Positions 10,633-20,128 of a stretch of DNA of 64,000 nt are shown piece by piece. A program made the position numbers and the translations under genes. The notes below the pieces were generated by a model. The model saw nothing but the letters and a program-made list of their open reading frames with translations, was not told the origin of the DNA and did not search any database. This stretch comes from Pseudomonadota bacterium (GTDB taxonomy: Bacteria > Pseudomonadota > Alphaproteobacteria > Rhizobiales > Aestuariivirgaceae). Every line of letters begins with the position of its first letter. Positions within the stretch are counted from its first letter, which is position 1. Location of the stretch: NCBI GenBank assembly GCA_963205315.1, contig CAUJIO010000034.1, forward strand, positions 1-64,000, written 5' to 3'.

Positions 10633-11436
10633 ATGCTGGTTGTTGACAGTCACTGCCACCTCGATTTCGAGGCGCTGCAGAACGATTTGCACGGCGTCAT
10701 CGCCCGCGCCGAGCAGGCCGGCGTCGGCCTCATGGTGTCGATCTCGTCGCGGGTTGCGAAATTTGCTAACCTGCTCCGTATCGCGGAGGAAAACCCCAAT
10801 GTTTTCTGTACCGTAGGCACACATCCTCATAATGCGCATGAGGAACTGAACATCACCGCTGAACAGCTGGTCGAACTGGCGCAGCATCCTAAGGTAGTCG
10901 GAATCGGTGAAGTCGGCCTCGATTATCACTATGACCTCAGCACCCCGGATGCCCAGGCCCATGGCTTCCGCGTTCACATTGCCGCCGCACGCCAGTCGGG
11001 TCTGCCGGTCGTCATTCACAGCCGTGAGGCGGAAGTGGACACGATCCGGATCCTCGAAGAGGAAATGGCGAAGGGGGTCTTCAAGCCGCTGCTCCATTGC
11101 TTCACCTCGAAGCCGGAACTGGCGCGCGCTGCGGTCGCCATGGGCGGATATGTGTCCTTCTCCGGCATTCTCACCTACAAGTCGGCAGAAGACTTGCGCG
11201 TCACAGCAGCCGAGATTCCGCTCGACCGGTTGCTCGTCGAAACCGATGCGCCCTACCTTGCACCCGTGCCGTTCCGCGGAAAATCGAACGAACCGGCCTT
11301 TGTGGTGAAGACGCTGGAAACGCTGGCGAAGGTCAAGGGCATCACCACTGAGGAAATGGCCGGCATCACCACCGATAATTTCTTCCGTCTCTTTTCGAAG
11401 ACGCCGCGTCCCGCGAGGTTCAGTGCGTCCACATGA
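10633..11436 (+). CDS. tatD: TatD-family metal-dependent DNase
   Basis: This 267-aa TIM-barrel hydrolase shows the metal-binding DSHCHLDF near residue 5, GIGEVGLDYHYD near residue 90, a VIHSREAE segment near 128, LHCFTS near 155 and ETDAPYLAPVP near 205. Family members are 3'-5' DNases involved in repair and DNA degradation. Its stop overlaps the next ATG by four bases. The order metG-tatD is common in proteobacteria. Confidence 0.93.
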   Translation: MLVVDSHCHLDFEALQNDLHGVIARAEQAGVGLMVSISSRVAKFANLLRIAEENPNVFCTVGTHPHNAHEELNITAEQLVELAQHPKVVGIGEVGLDYHYDLSTPDAQAHGFRVHIAAARQSGLPVVIHSREAEVDTIRILEEEMAKGVFKPLLHCFTSKPELARAAVAMGGYVSFSGILTYKSAEDLRVTAAEIPLDRLLVETDAPYLAPVPFRGKSNEPAFVVKTLETLAKVKGITTEEMAGITTDNFFRLFSKTPRPARFSAST

Positions 11437-12227
11437 CGACAACGCTGACCATTCTCGGTTGCGGGTCGTCCGGCGGTGTGCCGCGCATCGGCAATGACTG
11501 GGGCCAATGTGACCCTGCCAACCCCAAAAACCGCCGCCGCCGCTGTTCGCTATTGGTCACCAGGACCGGCCCCGCCGGCCAGACCCGCGTTCTGATCGAC
11601 ACGTCGCCCGACTTGCGCGAGCAGATGCTGACGTCTGGAACCGACGACATCGACGGCGTGCTGATGACCCATGAGCATGCCGATCATACCCACGGCATCG
11701 ACGATCTCCGCGCATTCTTCCTGATGAAGCGCCGCCGCGTGCCGGTCTGGGCAGACGAACCGACAGGCCACATGCTGACCACGCGCTTCGCCTATTGCTT
11801 CTACACGGCACCCGGCAGCGACTATCCGCCCATCCTCAACCTGCACCGGCTCAGCGCCGGAACTCACGTCACTATCGGTGGTGCGGGCGGTGACATCGTC
11901 GGCCTGCCGTTCCGGGTGCATCACGGCAACATTGATGCCTTGGGTTTTCGCATCGGCAATGCCGCCTATACGCCCGACCTCAATGGGGTGCCGGATGTCA
12001 GCCTTCACGCCCTCGAGAACCTCGATCTCTGGGTTGTCGATGCCTTGCGCCGGACGAAACATCCAAGTCACTGGAGCCTGCCCGAAACGTTGCACTGGAT
12101 CGATCGCATGAAGCCGAAACGTGCTATCATCACAAACATGCACATCGATCTCGATTTCGACATGTTGCGGCGCGAACTTCCCGCCCATGTCGAACCAGCC
12201 TTCGACGGGCTCGAATTGACCCTCTAG
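11433..12227 (+). CDS. Metallo-beta-lactamase-fold hydrolase (PhnP-like)
   Basis: This 264-aa protein has the fold signature THEHADHTHGIDDLR near residue 75, together with an N-terminal LGCGSSGGVPRIG that is typical of the PhnP/RNase Z-like branch. A later HHGN and an ITNMHIDLD near the C-terminus supply further metal ligands. PhnP cleaves cyclic ribose phosphates in phosphonate breakdown, but no phn genes are nearby. The stable neighbour is tatD, which it overlaps by four bases, so a nucleic-acid or phosphodiester role is more plausible. The exact substrate is unknown. Confidence 0.85.
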   Translation: MTTTLTILGCGSSGGVPRIGNDWGQCDPANPKNRRRRCSLLVTRTGPAGQTRVLIDTSPDLREQMLTSGTDDIDGVLMTHEHADHTHGIDDLRAFFLMKRRRVPVWADEPTGHMLTTRFAYCFYTAPGSDYPPILNLHRLSAGTHVTIGGAGGDIVGLPFRVHHGNIDALGFRIGNAAYTPDLNGVPDVSLHALENLDLWVVDALRRTKHPSHWSLPETLHWIDRMKPKRAIITNMHIDLDFDMLRRELPAHVEPAFDGLELTL

Positions 12228-12244
12228 CCATACGGGAGTTTCCC

Positions 12245-14710
12245 ATGCTCAAGCGCGTCGCCATCAGTCTTCTGGCCTTTGCGAACCTGTGCGCGCCGGC
12301 ACTGGCACAGAGCTGCGATCCTGCCAGGCTTGCCGCAGCAATCGATACCTATGCCGCGGCACCTTTCAGCGCGCGCACATGGCGGGTGTTGCAGGGTCTG
12401 GGTGATCCGATGATCGACAGTTCCAGCATCGGGTCAGATGCCTGGACGCAGCAAGAGGGCTGGAAGACACTTGCCGCCGAATTGGCGCCTCAAGCCGAAG
12501 GTTTGCAGAACGTCAGCTACAGTTGCCGCATCAGCTATCCGCTCTCGGTTCTCGAGCGCCGCATGGGATCGCTGGGCCGCAACCACCCCTATGTGAAACA
12601 ATGGCTCCTCGCGCAGGAAAAGGTGTTTCAGGCCTGTTCCAATGACGGTGCTGACGACATCGCACTGCCGCCGCCGCTCGACATCGAGCCTGTCTTCGCC
12701 AACATTCAGAAAGCCGATCGTGCATATCAGGAGGCTTCGATTGCCTTCTACCGCAACCGGGAGCGCGCGCTGCCGCTGTTCCGCAGCATTGCAGCCTCGT
12801 CCTCCCCGCACCGTGCGGCAGCCCGCTACAATATTGCCAATCTGCTGGCCAATGCCAAACAGCCTGAGGCCGCCCGCAAGGAAGCCGAAGCGATCATCGC
12901 CGATCCATCACTCGGCAGCGTGCATGCCATCACCCGGGAATTGCTGGGCTACATTGCCAACCAGGAAGACACGGCAGAAGGCTGGACGGGCGTTATCGAA
13001 CGCAACGTGGCGATCCTTGAAACACCCGCCGGGAACATCCTCGCATCCGATGCGCTGAAGCGCGAATACGCCTCCGCGCTCTATGACATCGACTTTGCCG
13101 GCGTCCGCGGCAAGGACGATGATTGGTGGCTGGACGGAAAGCTTCCCGAAGACGCGACGATTTCCAAGGCCCTCGTCGACATGTCGCGGAAACATCCCAT
13201 GGTCCTGTGGATGATCGCCGGCCAGTCCGCCAACGAACATTATGTCAGAGCGCCCTGGAGCCTCATCGGCAGCAAATGGCAGGACCGCATGACCGCCTAT
13301 GTGGCGAAGGCTTTGGCGGTCCAGCCGTCAGGTGCTGGCATCAAAGGGCCAGCCCTGCAGATGCTGAATGCACTTGCTGCGAAACCTGACGATGCCACGC
13401 GTGCCAGTGTCTGGACGGAGGCGAGGTCTGCGATGGCGGCGGCCCAGACGAGCTGTGGAACCGACGCCGCAACGGCCTCTGCGGGTCTGCTCCTCGAGCA
13501 GGCAGTCAGGCTCTCGGCCATGGCCGGGAAATACGAAGAAGCCTATGCCGGCCTTGATGCTGTGCCCTTCAAGACCGCCAGCAGCTTCTACAACGGTGCT
13601 GTCTATCACCTGGCGCAATATCTGGTGGGGGAGGGGAACGTGAAGGAAGCCCGCACGTTGCGTGATCGCTTCATAACCCCTGAACTGCTTGCCGCGATCC
13701 CGGAGAACATGCGCGACCAGGACGGCAATGCCCTCGCCGATTTGCTGGCGCTCATTGCCGAGAACGATACGGCATGGAAACAGGCCTTGCAGCGCAAGTC
13801 TGATCCGGCCTCGCACATACTATTCAATCTGATGCCGACGAAAATCCTGTGGGCCTATGCCACAGATGCGAACTTCACCGAGGCCGACCGGGCGCTGTTC
13901 GCGCGTGCAGCCTGGACCAGAGACTATGCGCTGGATCGCAAGCCGACGGCGGAACAAGCCAACCTGATGACGGCGCTCAATCCGCAGATGGCGGCTATCG
14001 CAGCCAAGGTCGATACGGATTATGCATCCGCCTCGCCCGCACACCGCCGGCTGTTAACCATATTGCGCAGCCCCCGCCACAACATCCTGGTGGCCTTGCC
14101 GTCCGACTGGAATCCGCAAAGCCTCAAGCCTGAATCCTATACCGACATCGATCTCTACGACCACAATGACAAGAACTGGTGGTGCCCGCTGGAGACCGAT
14201 CGCCAGCTCGCCGCCGTGCGAGAGCGCGCCGATGAAACGTTCGGTACATCGGGTCTCACCAGCTATGGCAGGAAGACGCTGGCCGACGTCTATGACGAAG
14301 ACGTCGCCAAGGGCATTGCCCAGAACCGCGACAAGCTTCTGAAACAGCATCCCGTCGTCAAGGCCGTGAACTGGAAGGAAGTCCGCGCGCTGTCGCAAAT
14401 GCCGTCGGCACCCGCCAAGCTCACACGTGCCGCCATTGCCTGGGGCAAGGCCAGCAAGGGCGATGACGGCGCACCGGAGGCATTGGCACTGGCCGTCAAG
14501 GCGACGCGCTACGGCTGCAACTGGCATGGCAGCCACGAGAGCTATTCGAAGGCTGCCCAGAACCTGCTGCAGAGCAAGTTCAAGTCCACCAGCTGGGCTG
14601 CAGCCACACCATACTGGTTCAGCTGCATGTATGAAGAGTGGGACAAGGACGGCAACCGTGTGCCCAACTGCAAGCCGAAGCGCTGGGAGAAACAAGCGCC
14701 GTTGAAGTGA
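12245..14710 (+). CDS. Large exported helical-repeat protein of unknown function
   Basis: This 821-aa protein begins with a signal peptide (LLAFANLCAPALAQ, then SCD). GGGAG lies before ATG 12245. The mature chain is alpha-rich and looks TPR-like: AARYNIANLLANAKQPEAAR near residue 195 and VYHLAQYLVGEGNVKEAR near 455 read as helix-turn-helix pairs. The C-terminus has a distinct aromatic and Cys-rich block: ATRYGCNWHGSHESYSKAAQ, then TPYWFSCMYEEWDKDG. I recognise no catalytic motif. It lies 17 bases after the MBL-fold gene and ends the plus-strand run. Likely periplasmic scaffold; no function is assigned. Confidence 0.75.
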   Translation: MLKRVAISLLAFANLCAPALAQSCDPARLAAAIDTYAAAPFSARTWRVLQGLGDPMIDSSSIGSDAWTQQEGWKTLAAELAPQAEGLQNVSYSCRISYPLSVLERRMGSLGRNHPYVKQWLLAQEKVFQACSNDGADDIALPPPLDIEPVFANIQKADRAYQEASIAFYRNRERALPLFRSIAASSSPHRAAARYNIANLLANAKQPEAARKEAEAIIADPSLGSVHAITRELLGYIANQEDTAEGWTGVIERNVAILETPAGNILASDALKREYASALYDIDFAGVRGKDDDWWLDGKLPEDATISKALVDMSRKHPMVLWMIAGQSANEHYVRAPWSLIGSKWQDRMTAYVAKALAVQPSGAGIKGPALQMLNALAAKPDDATRASVWTEARSAMAAAQTSCGTDAATASAGLLLEQAVRLSAMAGKYEEAYAGLDAVPFKTASSFYNGAVYHLAQYLVGEGNVKEARTLRDRFITPELLAAIPENMRDQDGNALADLLALIAENDTAWKQALQRKSDPASHILFNLMPTKILWAYATDANFTEADRALFARAAWTRDYALDRKPTAEQANLMTALNPQMAAIAAKVDTDYASASPAHRRLLTILRSPRHNILVALPSDWNPQSLKPESYTDIDLYDHNDKNWWCPLETDRQLAAVRERADETFGTSGLTSYGRKTLADVYDEDVAKGIAQNRDKLLKQHPVVKAVNWKEVRALSQMPSAPAKLTRAAIAWGKASKGDDGAPEALALAVKATRYGCNWHGSHESYSKAAQNLLQSKFKSTSWAAATPYWFSCMYEEWDKDGNRVPNCKPKRWEKQAPLK

Positions 14711-14837
14711 GGTCTCGGAAATATGGCGCAAGACATTGCCGGGGCTGAATATTCTGGAGTTTTGATCTACCCATAAATATTCCATAATATATATTATGCG
14801 AATAACGGAGCAGGTTCGAAAAGACGCCGCCGCCCGC

Positions 14838-15302
14838 CTACGCCTTCACTGCCTTGCGCATGAACACCGTTGTGCTTCCTGGTACCATTGTCCCCCGCCG
14901 ATACACCTGGAAGCCTCGCCGCTCATAGAACCGGACGTTCTCCGTGAAGGCGGCGTTGGTATAAAGCCGAAGCTCTCCGAGCCCAAGCGACCGGGCGATG
15001 TCCTCGGCATGGTCCAGCAACCGCATGCCCAGTCCACGCCGTTGCATGTCGGGCCGCACGGCCAGGTTTTCGATCAGGAGGTGATCGGTTGCCGGAATGA
15101 GCTCGACCAGACCCAGGAGCTCCGGTCCCTCTTCAGCCACGAAGACGATGTGCTCAGCCACGGCCCGCGCGTGATCTGCCCGCATCGGCAGCGGCTCACG
15201 GCCGATAACCGGAACCCACTTGGCATAGGCTGCCCGGGTGAGTTCTGTGACGGCATCGGCATCCGCCGTGCCGGCCCGTCTGAAGGTCTCCGCTGCCGCC
15301 AT
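14838..15302 (-). CDS. GNAT-family N-acetyltransferase
   Basis: The product is 154 aa from ATG 15302. Its acetyl-CoA loop is RRGLGMRLL (motif A, RxxGxG/A) near residue 88, preceded by the beta-4 strand LLIENLAVRPD and followed by LRLYTNAAFTENVRFYERRGF, which is typical of the fold. The substrate cannot be deduced. It is divergent from the SDR-DoxX gene with an 78-base spacer. A longer in-frame upstream extension overlaps that gene and is not needed for the fold. Confidence 0.87.
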   Translation of the reverse strand: MAAAETFRRAGTADADAVTELTRAAYAKWVPVIGREPLPMRADHARAVAEHIVFVAEEGPELLGLVELIPATDHLLIENLAVRPDMQRRGLGMRLLDHAEDIARSLGLGELRLYTNAAFTENVRFYERRGFQVYRRGTMVPGSTTVFMRKAVKA

Positions 15303-15380
15303 CGATTTCACCCTGACTTTCGACCGCTGCTCCAGCAACCGCAGTAGCCGAATTCCGCCAGATCGGATAGGCGTCCTTGT

Positions 15381-16682
15381 ATGAAGGTCGAGATCGCAGA
15401 CAAAGCTGCCGCCTTGAGGATACTGGTGCTGGGGGCCACCGGGCATCTGGGCCGTGCCATCACGCGCAGCCTGCTTGAGCGTGGCCATATCCTCCACGGC
15501 CTGGTTAGGGGTCCATCCACCGTCACCGCGGCATCACCTGGTGTCACCTGGCATTTCGCCGATATATCTTCGCTGAAGCAGACTTCCGACTGGATGCCGC
15601 TGCTGCACGGCTGCGACGTGGTCATCAATGCCGCAGGCGCTCTGCAAGATGGCAGCCGCGACCGCCTGGCGGATGTGCATGTCAACGCCATTCGTGCCCT
15701 TGCCGAGGCGATGCCGGCGTCCGGCCTGCTGGTCCACATCTCGGCACCCGGAGTGAGCCCATCAGCATCGACATCCTTCTACCGCAGCAAGGCCGAAGGC
15801 GACGCCGCCATCATGGCAAGCGGCTGCCGTTATGTGATCATGCGGCCGGCCGTCGTCATCAGTCCGGAAGCTTATGGCGGCAGCGCGCTGCTGCGGGCGC
15901 TGGCTGTCATGCCACTGGCCATTCCGGCCATCCATCCCGACAGCCAGATGCAGACAGTGGCACTCGACGATGTCGTGGCCTACGCCAGCCGCGCCGCCGA
16001 AGGCGAATTTCCCTCCGGCACCGATCTGGTGCTGGCCGAGACTTCAAGCCACAGCCTCCGCCAAGTGCTCTTGCAATTCCGCCAATGGTTCGGTCTGGCA
16101 CCCGTCCCGGTCATCACAATTCCCTCTTGGCTCGCACGCAGCATTTCAAAGTGTGCCGATCTTGCAGGCTACGTCGGCTGGCGCTCGCCTCTGCGGTCCA
16201 CGGCCCTACAGGTGACGTCAGAAGGCGTGACGGGCAATCCGGCCGCCGGTTGCCGGAGTCTGGCTGAAACGCTGGCCGCAATGCCCGCCACCGTTCAGGA
16301 GCGTTGGTTCGCCAGACTCTATCTGTTGAAGGCTGCTGGCATCCTCATGCTGGCGCTGTTCTGGTGTGCTTCCGGCGTCATTGGCTTTCTTGAGCGTGAC
16401 GCCGCGGCCTCCGTGCTCACGGAGGCTGGCTTCCATGTCAACACGGCCAACGCTGCCGTTATCACTGGCGCCTTGGCCGACATCGCGCTCGGACTCATGG
16501 TCGTTGTCCGCCGCCTGATGCCGGCAGCGCTCGCTGGCATGATCGCCCTCAGCGCGGCCTATGTCTTGGCGGCCACCTTTTTCTTGCCCGGCCTGTGGCT
16601 CGATCCACTGGGACCGCTGGTGAAAACGCTGCCCGCCGCTATGCTGGCATTTGTAATGCTGGCCATCGTTCCGGAGCGCTGA
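15381..16682 (+). CDS. SDR/NmrA-like NAD(P)-binding protein fused to a DoxX-like membrane domain
   Basis: This 433-aa protein is a fusion. Residues 10-290 form an atypical short-chain reductase: the Rossmann motif is LGATGHLGRAI near residue 17, with VINAAGALQDG near 90 and a YRSKAEGD segment (YxxxK) near 133. Residues 300-433 contain about four hydrophobic helices with the DoxX-like pattern (LLKAAGILMLALFWCASG). NmrA-like domains often sense or use NAD(P)H, and DoxX proteins are linked to quinone or thiol redox in membranes. Its stop shares one base with the next start. Confidence 0.82.
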   Translation: MKVEIADKAAALRILVLGATGHLGRAITRSLLERGHILHGLVRGPSTVTAASPGVTWHFADISSLKQTSDWMPLLHGCDVVINAAGALQDGSRDRLADVHVNAIRALAEAMPASGLLVHISAPGVSPSASTSFYRSKAEGDAAIMASGCRYVIMRPAVVISPEAYGGSALLRALAVMPLAIPAIHPDSQMQTVALDDVVAYASRAAEGEFPSGTDLVLAETSSHSLRQVLLQFRQWFGLAPVPVITIPSWLARSISKCADLAGYVGWRSPLRSTALQVTSEGVTGNPAAGCRSLAETLAAMPATVQERWFARLYLLKAAGILMLALFWCASGVIGFLERDAAASVLTEAGFHVNTANAAVITGALADIALGLMVVVRRLMPAALAGMIALSAAYVLAATFFLPGLWLDPLGPLVKTLPAAMLAFVMLAIVPER

Positions 16683-17161
16683 TGGACTACGAACCCCTGC
16701 TCCGCTGGCTGCACGTGATCGGAGCCGCCGCGCTGCTGGGGACCGGTGCAGGTATCGCCTTCTTCATGCTGATGGCGGTGCGGACAAGATCCCCGCAGCT
16801 GATCGCCTCCGTTGCGCAGTTTGTCGTAATCGCCGACACGCTGTTCACCACAACCGCCGTCATTGCCCAGCCAGTCACTGGCTTTCTTCTGGCCCGCACC
16901 ATCGGCTGGCCGCTCTCCGAGGGCTGGCTGCAATTGTCCCTGATGCTTTATGCCGTCACGGGGCTTTTCTGGCTCCCCGTGGTGTGGATCCAGATCCGGC
17001 TCCGCGACATTGCCCGCCAGGCGGTTGCAGATGATAAACCCCTTCCAGCCGGGTTCGACCGTCTGTTTCGCATCTGGTTTGCCGCCGGAATTCCCGCTTT
17101 CGCTGCCGTCCTCGCCATCCTATGGCTTATGCTCAATCGTCCCGCTATAGGGCTGCCATGA
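16682..17161 (+). CDS. DUF2269-family integral membrane protein
   Basis: This 159-aa protein has four hydrophobic helices. The family pattern is visible: LLRWLHVIGAAALLGTGAG at the start, then VIAQPVTGFLL and WLPVVWIQIRLRDIA. Conserved histidine and arginine resemble haem- or cofactor-lined four-helix proteins, but no function is established. It starts inside the stop of the SDR-DoxX gene and overlaps mazG by four bases, so all three are probably translated together. Confidence 0.85.
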   Translation: MDYEPLLRWLHVIGAAALLGTGAGIAFFMLMAVRTRSPQLIASVAQFVVIADTLFTTTAVIAQPVTGFLLARTIGWPLSEGWLQLSLMLYAVTGLFWLPVVWIQIRLRDIARQAVADDKPLPAGFDRLFRIWFAAGIPAFAAVLAILWLMLNRPAIGLP

Positions 17162-17952
17162 GCCAGAACCCCGCCGCCATGGACCCCCGCAACATCCAGA
17201 CACTCCGCGCCATCATGAAGGCGCTGCGCACCCCCGTTACCGGCTGTCCATGGGATCTCGAACAGACTTTCGAGACGATCGCCCCCTATACCATCGAGGA
17301 GGCCTATGAGGTGGCCGACGCCATCACCAGGGGCAGCCGCGCCGATCTCTGCGACGAACTGGGCGACCTGCTGCTGCAATCGGTCTACCACGCCCAGTTG
17401 GCGGACGAGGAGGGCAGCTTCACCTTCGATGACGTGGTCGAAGCTGTCACGGCAAAAATGATCCGCCGCCACCCGCATGTGTTTGGCGACGAGCAGGCGC
17501 GCTCGGCGGCTCTGGCCAAGACGTTCTGGGAAGACAACAAGGCCCGCGAAAGAGAAGGCAAGCCGAAGCAAGGCGTGCTGGCGTCGGTTCCCGTCGCTTT
17601 GCCCGGCCTCACACGTGCCCTGAAACTCCAGTCCAAGGCCGCCAAGGTGGGCTTCGACTGGCCGTCCGTCGACAATGTCTATGACAAGATCGCCGAGGAG
17701 ATCGAGGAATTCAAAACCGCTCCGGACGACAAGCGGACGGAAGAATTCGGCGACATTCTGTTCGCCATGGCCAATGTCGCCCGCCATCTCGGCATCGATC
17801 CGGAGGCCGCCCTGCGCGCCACCAATGCAAAGTTCGAGCGGCGCTTTGCGCACATCGAGGCCCGCCTCGCCGAACGCGGCAAGGAACCGGGAGATTCGGA
17901 TCTCGCCGAAATGGACGCGCTGTGGAACGAGGCCAAGGCACTCGGCAAATAG
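17158..17952 (+). CDS. mazG: Nucleoside triphosphate pyrophosphohydrolase MazG
   Basis: The product is 264 aa, the usual length for a two-domain MazG. The ATG at 17158 overlaps the upstream stop (ATGA). The first domain has CPWDLEQTF near residue 29 followed by EEAYEVADAI and DELGDLLLQ, the metal-binding helices. The second has EEIEEFKTA and EFGDILFAMANVARHL near residue 200. MazG hydrolyses (d)NTPs to monophosphate and pyrophosphate, and in E. coli it moderates (p)ppGpp and toxin effects. Confidence 0.95.
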   Translation: MSQNPAAMDPRNIQTLRAIMKALRTPVTGCPWDLEQTFETIAPYTIEEAYEVADAITRGSRADLCDELGDLLLQSVYHAQLADEEGSFTFDDVVEAVTAKMIRRHPHVFGDEQARSAALAKTFWEDNKAREREGKPKQGVLASVPVALPGLTRALKLQSKAAKVGFDWPSVDNVYDKIAEEIEEFKTAPDDKRTEEFGDILFAMANVARHLGIDPEAALRATNAKFERRFAHIEARLAERGKEPGDSDLAEMDALWNEAKALGK

Positions 17953-17964
17953 GCAAGCGGCCCG

Positions 17965-18369
17965 TCAGATTCCCTGGCCGTCGACTGGTGATCCAATAAA
18001 GCTCGCCACCTTGCTTACGCGGTCGCGCAGGCTGATGCTCATCAGACCGCGATGCGCGTCGCCGGAGCCCGGGCAATTGAGTGAGGCCACTACGCCCACG
18101 GCATCCAGCGTGCTGGCGCTGCGCACCACGGTCGACACCGTCTTGGGCGAATCGGACGGAGGCTGGAAGGTCTTGATCACCACGCCGGTTTTCAGATTGG
18201 TGACGGTGATACTGAACTGTCCGCCCGCCGCGCAGGTGTTGCTGGCGACGATCAGCAGCTCCTGAGACGCCGCCAGCGGCACCGGCGCGAACAGCGACTG
18301 AGTGCTATCCGCCCGCGCCGCGCCACTCATTGCCGAGACCGTCACAAAAGCAAACCCGAGCCGACGCAT
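17965..18369 (-). CDS. Small exported protein of unknown function
   Basis: This 134-aa protein has a signal peptide (MRRLGFAFVTVSAMSGAARA) and GGAGG eight bases before ATG 18369. The mature part is beta-rich with two cysteines (SNTCAAGG and ASLNCPGSG) that may form one disulfide. I recognise no family. It is convergent with mazG, 12 bases apart, and lies downstream of hflX with a 64-base gap, so it may have its own promoter. Confidence 0.65.
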   Translation of the reverse strand: MRRLGFAFVTVSAMSGAARADSTQSLFAPVPLAASQELLIVASNTCAAGGQFSITVTNLKTGVVIKTFQPPSDSPKTVSTVVRSASTLDAVGVVASLNCPGSGDAHRGLMSISLRDRVSKVASFIGSPVDGQGI

Positions 18370-18433
18370 TGCAACCTCCAGATTGATATGGAACAAACAA
18401 TCAAACTGAACGCGCATCGTCAATGCCGAACAT

Positions 18434-19819
18434 CTACGGCGCGGCTACCTTCTTGCGCGGTGTCAGCAGCTTCATGTTGCGGCCGAACTTGGCGCGCGCC
18501 TGTCCGGCAACGTCGTCCGTCAGCCGCACCTTGATGCGAATGCGGCCGTCATCATGTGCCTTGCGCGTCATCACCTCGCCACGCTCATGCAGCCAGGCCT
18601 GGCCCTGTCCATCGGCGGGGTCGAGCCAGATGTCATAGACGTTGTTCTCCGCACCAAGGCGGCCTTCGATCAACTCGAGCAGCGGTGCAACGCCCTCCCC
18701 CGTCACGGCCGACAGCAGCACGCAGCCAGGCTTGCGCAGCGCCTGCGCCTCGCGCGCCGCGCGCTCTTCGGGCGGCAGCAGGTCGAGCTTGTTCCAGACC
18801 TCGACGATCTGCCCGCGCCGCACCTCGTCGATCCCGAGTTCCTGCAGAACGCGGTTGACGTCCTGGGCCTGCGCATCGCTATCGGCATGGGCAACATCGC
18901 GCACATGCAGGATCACGTCCGCCACCAGAACTTCTTCGAGCGTCGCCCGGAAGGCGGCGATGAGCGACGTCGGCAAGTCGGAAATGAAACCCACCGTGTC
19001 CGACAGGATCACCTTGCGCCCGTGCGGCAATGCAATCACCCGCATGGTCGGGTCAAGCGTTGCGAACAGCAGGTCCTTGGCCAGGACAGACGCACCGCTC
19101 AGGCGGTTGAACAGCGTCGACTTGCCGGCATTCGTATAACCCACCAGCGCCACCACCGGGTAAGGCACGCGCTCGCGGCCCTTGCGATGCAGCGCCCGCG
19201 TCTTCACCACGGCCTCGAGCTGCTTCTCGATGCGGGTAATGCGCTCCTGAATGAGACGCCTGTCTGCCTCGAGCTGGCTTTCACCCGGTCCGCCGAGGAA
19301 GCCGAAGCCGCCCCGCTGCCGCTCGAGATGGGTCCACGAGCGGACCAGACGGCTCTTCTGGTATTCGAGATGGGCGAGTTCCACCTGTAGCGTGCCCTCA
19401 CGCGTCGACGCTCGCCGCCCGAAGATCTCGAGGATGAGACCGGTGCGGTCCAGGACTTTCGCTCCCCATTCCTTTTCGAGATTGCGCTGCTGGATGGGCG
19501 AGAGCTGGGCATTCACCACCACCAGTTCCGCTTCTTCGGCCTTCACCAACTCGGCAATCTCTGCCACCTTGCCGGACCCCAAAAGCGTTGACGGCTTCGG
19601 GGCCGTCACCGGGGCGATGACGCGGGCCGCAATTTCTAGATCGATGGCCTCCGCGAGACCGACAGCCTCCTCCAGCCGTGCCGCCGCCGCCCGCTCGGAA
19701 ATGGCGGGTGCCCCGCGGTCACGCCGGTCGACATGCAGGACGATGGCACGGGTGAGAGTGGGGCCTTCGATCTGAAAGTCGACCCCGCCCCCGGCCTTCA
19801 CAGTCTTGCGCGCGCTCAA
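18434..19819 (-). CDS. hflX: GTPase HflX
   Basis: This 461-aa ribosome-associated GTPase belongs to the Obg-HflX group. An N-terminal HflX domain (glycine-rich [13 protein letters not shown] near residue 170) precedes the G domain: G1 GYTNAGKST near 206, G3 DTVGFI near 251 and G4 NKLD near 341. HflX splits stalled 70S ribosomes and aids heat-stress recovery. It overlaps hfq by four bases, the classic hfq-hflX arrangement. Confidence 0.95.
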   Translation of the reverse strand: MSARKTVKAGGGVDFQIEGPTLTRAIVLHVDRRDRGAPAISERAAAARLEEAVGLAEAIDLEIAARVIAPVTAPKPSTLLGSGKVAEIAELVKAEEAELVVVNAQLSPIQQRNLEKEWGAKVLDRTGLILEIFGRRASTREGTLQVELAHLEYQKSRLVRSWTHLERQRGGFGFLGGPGESQLEADRRLIQERITRIEKQLEAVVKTRALHRKGRERVPYPVVALVGYTNAGKSTLFNRLSGASVLAKDLLFATLDPTMRVIALPHGRKVILSDTVGFISDLPTSLIAAFRATLEEVLVADVILHVRDVAHADSDAQAQDVNRVLQELGIDEVRRGQIVEVWNKLDLLPPEERAAREAQALRKPGCVLLSAVTGEGVAPLLELIEGRLGAENNVYDIWLDPADGQGQAWLHERGEVMTRKAHDDGRIRIKVRLTDDVAGQARAKFGRNMKLLTPRKKVAAP

Positions 19820-20061
19820 CCGCCGGCCTGCTCTTCGTCGAACAGGCTGATCGGTCCGCCGGGCATGATGGTCGAAATGGCGTGCTTGTAGACCAGCTGG
19901 GACATGCCATCGCGCCGCAGCAGAACGCAGAAATTGTCAAACCAGGTGATCACCCCCTGCAGCTTCACGCCATTGACGAGAAACACCGTGACAGGGATCT
20001 TTTGCTTGCGAACGTGATTGAGGAAGGTGTCCTGCAGGTTCTGCTGTTTTTCTTGGGCCAT
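19816..20061 (-). CDS. hfq: RNA chaperone Hfq
   Basis: This 81-aa Sm-like protein forms hexamers that pair small RNAs with mRNAs. The Sm1 motif [20 protein letters not shown] is near residue 25 and the Sm2-like [10 protein letters not shown] near residue 56, giving the U-binding proximal face. The LQDTFLN start is typical. It follows ntrX by 67 bases and overlaps hflX. In nitrogen-fixing relatives Hfq (NrfA) affects nif expression, consistent with its place after the ntr genes. Confidence 0.97.
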   Translation of the reverse strand: MAQEKQQNLQDTFLNHVRKQKIPVTVFLVNGVKLQGVITWFDNFCVLLRRDGMSQLVYKHAISTIMPGGPISLFDEEQAGG

Positions 20062-20128
20062 TGCTTTTCTCTTTGTTGGGCCATTCCGGCGGTTGTCAAA
20101 CTAGCACAATTTGGCGCAGTGCAAAATT

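Noticed and set aside
9787-11442. 551-codon minus-strand frame opposite metG and tatD
   Set aside because: Antisense shadow of two certain genes with no domain signature.
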